NCBI GenBank assembly: GCA_041848045.1
Contig: JBGZHY010000088.1
Coordinates: forward strand, 1-5,428
Origin: CAKAHY01 sp041848045
GTDB lineage: Bacteria > Bacillota > Clostridia > Lachnospirales > Lachnospiraceae
Reading direction: 5' to 3'
Length of the DNA: 5,428 nucleotides
Shown: positions 1 through 5,428 of the stretch, piece after piece
Position numbering within the stretch: the stretch's first letter is position 1
Layout of the letters: every line of letters begins with the position of its first letter
The notes under the pieces: model-generated
Databases searched by the model: none
What the model was told of the DNA's origin: nothing
What the model saw: only the letters and a program-made list of their open reading frames with translations
Position numbers and translations under genes: made by a program

Positions 1-390
1 ATACATCGGCAGAAGATTAAAACCGGCAACCAACAAAAATACCGTGTATGCCCATCGTGCTTTGTTTACGCTTTTGTACGCTCCGCTTTTGAGCACAAAC
101 TCGGCAAGCAGGGATACCAAAATCGCACCGGGTATCACATACACCCCATGGCCCGACAGAGAAAACACCAGAGCCGTCAAAATGCCCAGTATCATGACCA
201 TACCGAAGGTTTTGATTTTGGTGCTGTACAGCATAAATATCGGCGCCGATACCAGACCGCAGAAAAAGGGTACCAAGGGCATGGCTATCGGTATAAAACC
301 GATCATCCCCGCCGTCCAAAAGAATGCAATGGTCAAAACCGAAAACACCGCCGCATTAACCAAATCCTTCATCGTAAATTTCTTATTCAT
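1..390 (-). CDS. Trep_Strep/MptD-family putative ECF transporter S component (partial, C-terminus cut by window edge)
   Basis: The first 130 codons are open from an ATG at 388-390 to the window edge. The product begins MNKKFTMKDLVNAAVFSVLT and is almost entirely hydrophobic. Membrane segments are likely at about residues 12-36, 39-56, 64-80, 86-103 and 114-128, separated by short basic loops such as STKIK and KSGAYKSVNKAR. The opening basic-amphipathic stretch, the GFIPIAMPLVPFFCGLVSAP region and the GHGVYVIPGA loop look like the Trep_Strep (TIGR02185, 'MptD family') integral membrane proteins, which are usually about 190-200 residues; roughly a third would be missing here. S components capture a small molecule in the membrane and deliver it through EcfT and the EcfA ATPases. 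The gene starts 21 bases after the preceding ABC gene stops, with GGAAAGGGG at 400-408 as ribosome binding site, so it belongs to the same operon. Family assignment is from recognition of the sequence; the substrate is not known. Confidence 0.8.
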   Translation of the reverse strand, partial: MNKKFTMKDLVNAAVFSVLTIAFFWTAGMIGFIPIAMPLVPFFCGLVSAPIFMLYSTKIKTFGMVMILGILTALVFSLSGHGVYVIPGAILVSLLAEFVLKSGAYKSVNKARWAYTVFLLVAGFNLLPMY

Positions 391-411
391 CTAAGTATTC
401 CCCTTTCCGCA

Positions 412-2145
412 TCAATATACAAATTCGCTTGCCATGCCCGCGCGTCGTGTCAACAGCCGATACAAAGCGGAATTTTGCAACAGTTCCTCGTGCCTGCCCA
501 TGGACTGCAGCTTGCCGTTTTCCAGCAAAATAATGTTGTCCGCATTCTCCACGGACTGCAGCCTGTGGGATATAATCACAACCGTTTTCCCCTGAATCAG
601 CCTCTGCAGGCTTTCCTGAATAATCATCTCATTTTCCACATCCAAAGCCGCACTGATTTCATCCAGAAGGATAATCGGCGCATCCTTTAAAATCGCTCTG
701 GCAATGGAAATCCTCTGTCGCTCTCCTCCCGAGAGCTTCATGCCGTTTTCACCGATCAAGGTAGCGTATCCCTGCTCCAAATGCTCCACAAAGACGTCGC
801 AGTTTGCCAGCTTTGCCGCAGCCCGCACCTCTTCGTCCGATGCGTCGGGCCTGCCGAAACGAATATTTTCCATAATCGTATCATCAAACAAAATCACATC
901 CTGGAATACGATGGAAATATACCGGAACAGCTTTTCCGCGTCCACGGTTCCCACATCCTGTCCGCCGATTTTGATGCTTCCGCTGTCGCAGTCGTACAGT
1001 TTGGAAATCAGACGCAGCAGGGTCGTTTTACCGCAGCCGGAAGGCCCGATCAGGGCAGTCACCTCGTTCTGCCGTATGTTCAGGCTTAAATCCCGGATAA
1101 CCGGAATACCCTCCTCATAAGAAAAGCACACATTTTCCAGTTCTATATCAAAGTTTTTCGGGTTAATATCTTCTCCCCGCGCCATCTCATGGTCAAAAAT
1201 ATCCTTTACCCTTTTGATTCTGGCATCCAGATACAAAAGCTCCGCCAGGTTCATATATAAGCCGTCCACCGCATCCATAATACGACTTGCCGCCACAATG
1301 TATGCCAGCAGATAAAAAAGACTCAATTCTCCCCGACTGTACAGATAAATTCCCATCAAGGTGCTGCTGCCGAGGCAAAGCCGCACCAAGGTTCTTGATA
1401 AGGTCACCGGAATTGCCTGGGCAATCTCGGAACGGATATGTACCTTCTCGCTGTCTGCAAGGGCTTCCACAATCTTTTCTTCCGTTTCCTCCACCAGCCC
1501 GTAGCTCTTGATTTCCTGCTGCAGTTCAATGCTTTCCTGGAAAATCTCCGCATTTTTCCGCAGTCTTTCATAATATTTTCCCGTTTCTCTCTTCTGCAGA
1601 GCTTTAGTCGCCACAATGCATAAGGCGCTCAAGGCAATCGGCGCCAGTATGGCAAGTCCCATCAAAGGAGAGGAAAACAAAAGCAGCAGTGCAATGACAA
1701 ACAAATATGCCGCAAAGCCGTAGCACTCCGGTATGGCATGGCTCATCGCCCGCTCGATATCCGAAATATCCTGCATAATCGCTTGAGAAACATCACTCAG
1801 ATTATGCTTGGAGTAATAGGACAAAGGCAGCTTTTTCATCGCCTCCGCCATACGCAGGCGAATATTTTTGGCTTCTTTATAGGTTTCGTTGTAGGTAGCA
1901 TGATAGGCCTTGTTGATGAAGAAAAACATGACGACAGCCGTCACACCGATGCCAAGGGCATAGATATACATCTTCCTTGGAGCCCCCTCCAGACTCTGCC
2001 GTACAAAATCCATAAACACCAGCATAGGCAGCATATATGCCACATACATCAGGAATGAATACACCCCGGCTTTGAGCATACCCTCCGCTCCCACCTGCGT
2101 CAGGGCGAAATTTTCTCTTATTCGATCCGTTAAGCGCTTAAGCAT
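412..2145 (-). CDS. ABC transporter, fused permease/ATP-binding half-transporter (second of pair)
   Basis: This 577-residue half-transporter has a six-helix exporter-fold membrane domain (helices at about 26-47, 61-83, 140-158, 160-183, 245-267 and 273-295) followed by a complete nucleotide-binding domain. Walker A is GPSGCGKT (367-374), Q-loop Gln415, signature LSGGE (471-475), Walker B IILLD with Glu496 as catalytic base, D-loop SAALD (498-502) and switch His527. Nothing needed for ATP hydrolysis is missing. The start at 2143-2145 is preferred because GGAGGG lies just upstream. An ATG 15 bases earlier (2158-2160, giving 582 residues) has only a weak AAGG. With the chosen start the gene overlaps the upstream ABC gene by 8 bases (ATGCTTAA), so the two are probably translationally coupled and form a heterodimer. 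Exporter-fold pairs next to S-component genes recall the siderophore importers YbtPQ and IrtAB, so import of a metallophore or heme is possible. An ordinary exporter is not excluded by sequence alone. Confidence 0.9.
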   Translation of the reverse strand: MLKRLTDRIRENFALTQVGAEGMLKAGVYSFLMYVAYMLPMLVFMDFVRQSLEGAPRKMYIYALGIGVTAVVMFFFINKAYHATYNETYKEAKNIRLRMAEAMKKLPLSYYSKHNLSDVSQAIMQDISDIERAMSHAIPECYGFAAYLFVIALLLLFSSPLMGLAILAPIALSALCIVATKALQKRETGKYYERLRKNAEIFQESIELQQEIKSYGLVEETEEKIVEALADSEKVHIRSEIAQAIPVTLSRTLVRLCLGSSTLMGIYLYSRGELSLFYLLAYIVAASRIMDAVDGLYMNLAELLYLDARIKRVKDIFDHEMARGEDINPKNFDIELENVCFSYEEGIPVIRDLSLNIRQNEVTALIGPSGCGKTTLLRLISKLYDCDSGSIKIGGQDVGTVDAEKLFRYISIVFQDVILFDDTIMENIRFGRPDASDEEVRAAAKLANCDVFVEHLEQGYATLIGENGMKLSGGERQRISIARAILKDAPIILLDEISAALDVENEMIIQESLQRLIQGKTVVIISHRLQSVENADNIILLENGKLQSMGRHEELLQNSALYRLLTRRAGMASEFVY

Positions 2146-3880
2146 ACACCCTCCATTCATTTGCCTTATGGAAACTTTCCTGCAAATATTTGTATTTTCC
2201 TCCTTGCTCCATTAAATCCTGATGACTGCCCCGCTCCACAATCTTACCTTCATACAGAACCAAAATCTCGTCTGCATTGACAATGGAACTTAAGCGATGG
2301 GCAATCATAATAACGGTCTTTCCCCGCATCAAATTGGCAAATGCCTGCTGCATCTGATATTCGTTTTCCGGATCCGCCGCCGCCCCCGCTTCATCCAAAA
2401 TGACAATCGGCGCTTTCTTTAAAATGGCTCTGGCAACGGCAATACGCTGGGTTTCTCCGCCGGATAGATACACACCCTCCGCGCCGATTAGCGTATGCTC
2501 CCGCTCCGGAAATTTCGCCAGTATATCCTCGCAGGATGCAAGGCGCAGTGCCTCCAACACCTCTTCCGGACTCGCTTTCGGATTCCCCAGACGCACATTT
2601 TCATAAATGGATGTCTTAAAAAGCTTGGCATGCTGAAACACAAAGGATATGTTACGCAAAACACAGTCCTGTGTATAGCGGTACAGAGAAATACCTCCGA
2701 TGCTGATATCCCCCTTCTCCAAAGGGTAAAAACCGGCTATCAGCTTTGCCAGACTGGATTTACCCCCGCCGGAGGCTCCCACAAGCGCATAGGTTTTCCC
2801 TTCCTCCAGACGCAAGCTCAGGTTCTGAAAAACCGGCTGGCTGTCATAGCGAAAATCTACATTCTGAAAAACAATATCATGGCTTTCCATCTTATCCACT
2901 TCCCCGAAGGAAACGCTTTTTTCCTGCATTTGCTCTATCAGGCCTTCGATTTTGTCCACCACGGTTTTTGCCTGAAAATGGTACATATTCACATACATAA
3001 TTCTCATAAAGGTGCTGAAAATCAGTCCTGACACGCAGGCAAAGAACGTAAGCCTTGCCACTATGCCCGGTATCATTTCCGCCTCTCCGGTATAAAAATA
3101 GGCAAAAGGAATCGGCAAAATGATGATGATATTGAACACAATCTGAAACAACACATACGGGATGCGGCAGGACATGCTGTAATCCAAAGCCTGCCCTGCA
3201 TAAGACACGATGCTGTCATAAAAAGACGTAAAGGCTTCAATCCTGGTGCCGAAAATCTTAAACACCTGCATACCCCGGACATACTCTACCGCCTTGGCAT
3301 TCATTCTTTCCAGGGATTTCATATAAAGCTCAATAAAACGGCTTTCCCCCATGATAAAAACTATAGGCAAAGCCCCCACGACAATCAGAATCACAAACAT
3401 AGCCCCCAGACGCACGTCCACCGCAAACATAATCCCCACAACAAGCAGCGGTATCAAAAAAGCCTGGGTAATATCCGGGATCAGGTGTGCCACAATCATA
3501 TGGGTTCTGGCAGCATTATCATCAATGATTTTGCGCACCTCACCGGAAGAATGCCTGTCATAAAAGTGAAAGGACGCCCGCAGCAAGTGCTGCGCCGCTT
3601 TTTTGCGCAGGTTATTCTCTATGCGAAATACCAGCAAATGGGAACACAGCAGGGAAAAAAAGTAAAACAGAACATATAAAATCATAAAAAGGCTGATGTA
3701 TCCCACATAACGCCCGGCGGCCTGCTTTTCTCCCCGCACCAAAACCGCTTCCAAAAACTTCCACAGATACCAAAAAGGCAGTATCCAGCACAAACCCGAC
3801 AGTATCGAAAGCGCAACAGACCAATATCCGTATACGCCTTTCCCGTCGGCATAATCAAAAAGCTTCTTATACAGTTTCAT
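2138..3880 (-). CDS. ABC transporter, fused permease/ATP-binding half-transporter (first of pair), YbtPQ/IrtAB-like
   Basis: This is the first gene of the operon and encodes 580 residues. Six membrane helices are predicted at about 19-41, 60-86, 130-152, 155-177, 240-262 and 273-296, followed by an ATPase domain. Walker A is GASGGGKS (368-375), Q-loop Gln416, signature LSGGE (472-476), Walker B IVILD with catalytic Glu497, and switch His528. The D-loop region reads EAGAAADPENE (497-507) instead of the usual EATSALD. As I recall, an 'ADPENE' motif is common in the siderophore-importer-like branch of exporter-fold ABC proteins, which would set this subunit apart from its partner. The ATG at 3878-3880 has an excellent ribosome binding site (AGGAGG, six-base spacer). 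A sigma-A promoter and an iron-box-like operator lie directly upstream. Its 3' end overlaps the second ABC gene, which supports a heterodimer. ABC half-transporter identity is certain; iron-related import is inferred from context. Confidence 0.92.
   Translation of the reverse strand: MKLYKKLFDYADGKGVYGYWSVALSILSGLCWILPFWYLWKFLEAVLVRGEKQAAGRYVGYISLFMILYVLFYFFSLLCSHLLVFRIENNLRKKAAQHLLRASFHFYDRHSSGEVRKIIDDNAARTHMIVAHLIPDITQAFLIPLLVVGIMFAVDVRLGAMFVILIVVGALPIVFIMGESRFIELYMKSLERMNAKAVEYVRGMQVFKIFGTRIEAFTSFYDSIVSYAGQALDYSMSCRIPYVLFQIVFNIIIILPIPFAYFYTGEAEMIPGIVARLTFFACVSGLIFSTFMRIMYVNMYHFQAKTVVDKIEGLIEQMQEKSVSFGEVDKMESHDIVFQNVDFRYDSQPVFQNLSLRLEEGKTYALVGASGGGKSSLAKLIAGFYPLEKGDISIGGISLYRYTQDCVLRNISFVFQHAKLFKTSIYENVRLGNPKASPEEVLEALRLASCEDILAKFPEREHTLIGAEGVYLSGGETQRIAVARAILKKAPIVILDEAGAAADPENEYQMQQAFANLMRGKTVIMIAHRLSSIVNADEILVLYEGKIVERGSHQDLMEQGGKYKYLQESFHKANEWRVYA
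2149..2154 (-). promoter_or_regulatory. Ribosome binding site that decides the start of the second ABC gene
   Basis: GGAGGG stands three bases upstream of the ATG at 2143-2145, inside the last codons of the first ABC gene. It favours that ATG over the in-frame ATG at 2158-2160, whose upstream sequence offers only AAGG three bases away. The short spacing, counted as four bases from GGAGG, is tighter than ideal. Reinitiation by ribosomes finishing the upstream gene would compensate for this. Confidence 0.65.
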
Positions 3881-3884
3881 ATAA

Positions 3885-3894
3885 CCCCTCCTTT
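3885..3894 (-). promoter_or_regulatory. Strong ribosome binding site of the first ABC gene
   Basis: The stretch AAAGGAGGGG contains a full AGGAGG, six bases before the ATG at 3878-3880. It fixes the start of the 580-residue ABC protein and suggests efficient translation once the operon is transcribed. Confidence 0.85.
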
Positions 3895-3902
3895 ACAGCT
3901 TG

Positions 3903-3922
3903 CTTGGTTAGCTTTGCCTAAC
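3903..3922 (-). promoter_or_regulatory. Candidate iron-box operator (DtxR/IdeR/MtsR type)
   Basis: On the minus strand the sequence GTTAGGCAAAGCTAACCAAG contains the inverted arms GTTAG and CTAAC (3907-3922) around a six-base centre. Aligned to the DtxR/IdeR consensus TTAGGTTAGCCTAACCTAA, it matches 13 of 19 positions, including TTAGG and CTAACC intact. It begins about 11 bases below the -10 box, so it overlaps the start of the transcript, where a bound repressor would block initiation or early elongation. This would make the transporter operon induced by low iron (or manganese). The regulator is not in the window, and a different repressor family using this palindrome cannot be excluded. Confidence 0.6.
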
Positions 3923-3932
3923 TCCTGTTTTT

Positions 3933-3961
3933 ATTCTACTCCCGCCCTTAAGCCTTGTCAA
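3933..3961 (-). promoter_or_regulatory. Sigma-A-type promoter of the ABC/ECF operon
   Basis: A perfect TTGACA -35 box (3956-3961) is followed by a 17-base spacer and the -10 box TAGAAT (3933-3938), which matches five of six consensus positions. Transcription should start near 3926 and give a leader of about 45 bases before the first ABC gene. The -35 lies only ten bases below the T-rich tract of the upstream gene's terminator. Confidence 0.8.
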
Positions 3962-3970
3962 TATTCGACA

Positions 3971-4020
3971 AAAGCAAAAAGCCGCCCGCCGCAGACGCAA
4001 TGCGCATCCGCAGGGGCGAC
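3971..4020 (-). terminator. Intrinsic terminator of the cell-wall-binding protein gene
   Basis: Read on the minus strand, bases 4020 to 3981 fold into a GC-rich hairpin. By hand it gives about 17 pairs including G-T wobbles, one bulged C, and a five-base GCATT loop. It is followed at once by TTTTTGCTTT (3980-3971). It begins 16 bases after the TAA of the repeat protein and separates that transcript from the ABC operon. There is no matching T-run on the plus-strand side, so it should act in one direction only. Confidence 0.85.
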
Positions 4021-4036
4021 CCCGAAGCTTCCATAT

Positions 4037-5368
4037 TTAATTAAAGCTCGGCTCCTTCGGAGAAGTATATACCGCACCGATTTCCGCCGTAGACCCGTCA
4101 ATGCTGCTTAACACACCCTGGGCATTGGTCTTTAACTCTACCTTGTCATCATTCTTGACCTTGGTGTTTTTCATCACCTTGCCGGACTTGTTGATGACAT
4201 AATTCGTATGTCCCGTACCGCTCTCTGACGGAATGGACATAATGATGTACTTATCATCCTCGGCCTTTTGCAGCTTGCCCTTGTAATACAGATAAGCGTC
4301 CTTTACCCCCGTGACACCCTTGCCGCTGCTGTCCTGAAAATAATATACGGAGCTGCCGTCCGCATCCTCTATGGTTCGCTTTCCTTTCTGCACATAGCAC
4401 TCGGAGGCCTTTCCGAAATCATACGTATCATAGCCGGTACTCGTATGAATCTTCTGCAAGCCGTACACCGGCGTTCCGTTCTCCGCAAACAAATATTGTT
4501 TGCCGTTAATCCGCACAAAATCACCGGTCTTATACTCATTGGAAGAGGAGGCTTTCGGCTCTCCCTTACTGTCAAAATAGAACCACTCCACCGGATCATC
4601 ATATGCAGCGGACAATTCCTCCGGCGGCTCAATGGAATACCAGCCGGTTCTGACCGTCCCGTCCTCACTGAAATAGCGGTATGCCTTGATGGCCGGCGCG
4701 GCATCCGGATTCACATTGACCCAGCCTACCATAAGCTCACCCTTTTCATTGAAGGAATAACGCTTGCCGTCTATCTTCTTCTCCACATAACCGGAGGAAG
4801 ATGCGTCCGCAAAATACTTCTTGCCGTTGCTACCGAAATAAAACCACTTCTTGCCGCCCTCCGTATCTCCTCCGCCGGGGCCGGATGAGGCGTTGTCCCT
4901 GTCCTCATCATAAGGATAAAGCTGCTTCCAGCCGGTCTGCATCTCCCCGTTTTCATTCATATAATACAGATTATCCAGAATCCAGCCGGTCTGCATCCTG
5001 CCTTCTTCATCAAAATAGTAATGCTTGTTGTTCAGCTTCAACCACTTTGCCGTCACCTTCTTGCCCTTCTCGTCAAAGTAGTACCAGTAATTGTCCACCT
5101 GTTTCCAGGTTTTGGTGAGAATCAGCCCGTTTTCGTTCACATAATACTGCTCGCCGTCCACAAAGCTGTTGACAGCCATCACACCGTTGCTGCCCAGCCA
5201 GCGCCATTCATTATCTGCGCCCCTTCTCCATTCGTTATATATCTTATTGTTGTGCTCATCCACGTAAGTCCAGTCGCTGCCGGATTTCACCCAGCCCGCC
5301 TGCGCCTGAAAAGCGCCTGCCAGAACAAGACCTGCCGTTGCCAATGTAATCAACAGCTTCCTTTTCAT
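4037..5368 (-). CDS. Secreted cell-wall-binding repeat protein (CW_binding_1 / choline-binding-like)
   Basis: This 443-residue protein opens with a typical signal peptide: basic MKRK, a hydrophobic core at residues 5-20, and AQA before a likely cut at 24/25. The mature part is built of about twelve repeats of roughly 18-22 residues with the pattern W-x-(6-8)-YYF-(D/N)-x-x-G-x-(M/K)-x-(T)-G. The best copies are at residues 88-108 (WKQ..NYWYYFDEKGKK), 109-128, 129-146, 201-215 and 283-303. Such repeats form beta-hairpin solenoids that hold proteins to choline or other wall polymers. Longer variable inserts fall at about 150-173 (acidic then glycine-rich), 221-229 and 246-260. The repeats become irregular after about 304, and the last 70 residues look non-repetitive. 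No hydrolase, protease, LPXTG or other catalytic or anchoring domain is visible, so the specific function is unknown. GGGAG six bases before the ATG supports the start. It is transcribed separately from the ABC operon. Confidence 0.88.
   Translation of the reverse strand: MKRKLLITLATAGLVLAGAFQAQAGWVKSGSDWTYVDEHNNKIYNEWRRGADNEWRWLGSNGVMAVNSFVDGEQYYVNENGLILTKTWKQVDNYWYYFDEKGKKVTAKWLKLNNKHYYFDEEGRMQTGWILDNLYYMNENGEMQTGWKQLYPYDEDRDNASSGPGGGDTEGGKKWFYFGSNGKKYFADASSSGYVEKKIDGKRYSFNEKGELMVGWVNVNPDAAPAIKAYRYFSEDGTVRTGWYSIEPPEELSAAYDDPVEWFYFDSKGEPKASSSNEYKTGDFVRINGKQYLFAENGTPVYGLQKIHTSTGYDTYDFGKASECYVQKGKRTIEDADGSSVYYFQDSSGKGVTGVKDAYLYYKGKLQKAEDDKYIIMSIPSESGTGHTNYVINKSGKVMKNTKVKNDDKVELKTNAQGVLSSIDGSTAEIGAVYTSPKEPSFN
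4927..4997 (-). repeat. 17-bp direct repeat inside the wall-binding repeats
   Basis: The 17-base string TCCAGCCGGTCTGCATC (plus strand) occurs at 4927-4943 and again at 4981-4997. The copies are exactly 54 bases apart, which is 18 codons or one protein repeat unit. Both encode MQTGW at the junctions of repeat units 5/6 and 6/7. The nucleotide identity suggests a fairly recent tandem duplication or ongoing gene conversion of units within this gene. Confidence 0.7.
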
Positions 5369-5428
5369 ATATCGCTCCCTCTATTTGTTATCCGTGTTTT
5401 TAAATACTTCACCATATTGTCCAAAATG

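Noticed and set aside
17..319. A 100-residue minus-strand reading frame beginning MDGGDDRFYTD
   Set aside because: It lies within the S-component gene in another frame, lacks a ribosome binding site, and its composition is not protein-like. The frame from the ATG at 388-390 gives a coherent membrane protein instead.
148..690. A 180-residue plus-strand reading frame
   Set aside because: It is antisense to the S-component gene and the 3' end of the second ABC gene. It crosses two real genes and shows no recognisable domain or convincing start signal.
2495..3031. A 178-residue plus-strand reading frame
   Set aside because: It lies wholly antisense to the ATPase domain and linker of the first ABC gene, whose motifs are unambiguous. 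Its product is unlike any family I know.
3895..3922. Imperfect direct repeat AGCTTGC / AGCTTTGC (plus strand) in the ABC leader
   Set aside because: The copies are too short and partly overlap the iron-box palindrome. No known riboswitch or leader structure fits the roughly 45-base leader.
4268..4888. A 206-residue plus-strand reading frame, fairly hydrophobic
   Set aside because: It is a shadow of the repeat-protein gene. Regular tyrosine/glycine codons on the minus strand read as hydrophobic codons in this frame, and the minus-strand protein has a signal peptide, repeats, ribosome binding site and terminator.
5397..5424. Possible promoter for the wall-binding gene (TTGGAC, 16 bases, TAAAAA on the minus strand)
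   Set aside because: The -10 matches only four of six positions and the window ends just upstream, so a better promoter further up cannot be ruled out.

Overview
All genes in this window lie on the minus strand, so they read from right to left. The base composition is moderate. The content is Gram-positive: strong GGAGG-type ribosome binding sites, a secreted protein made of cell-wall-binding repeats, a Trep_Strep/MptD-type ECF S component, and a DtxR-like operator. A gut-type Clostridia (Lachnospiraceae-like) host fits best. That is a judgement from gene content, not a taxonomic assignment.

Right end (4037-5368): a complete 443-residue secreted protein. It has a clean signal peptide followed by about a dozen aromatic/glycine-rich repeats of the CW_binding_1 (choline-binding-like) type, and no recognisable catalytic domain. 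It ends at a strong GC-rich intrinsic terminator (3971-4020).

Middle (3881-4036): a compact control region. Ten bases after the terminator's T-rich tract there is a near-consensus sigma-A promoter (TTGACA, 17 bp, TAGAAT). Just below its -10 sits an interrupted palindrome resembling the iron boxes bound by DtxR/IdeR/MtsR-type regulators.

Left part (1-3880): an operon of at least three genes. Two half-size ABC transporters (membrane domain fused to ATPase) overlap by 8 bp if the preferred start is right, and probably form a heterodimer. The start of an ECF S-component gene follows 21 bp later and is cut by the window edge. This order, under an iron-box-like operator, suggests an iron, heme or metallophore uptake locus combining an exporter-fold ABC pair with an ECF module. 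It resembles the distal part of the streptococcal sia heme operon as I recall it. The EcfT and EcfA genes would be expected beyond base 1 but are not visible. The substrate and transport direction are inferred, not shown.

No RNA genes, CRISPR arrays, insertion sequences or attachment sites were seen, and no stretch over 300 bases lacks a gene.
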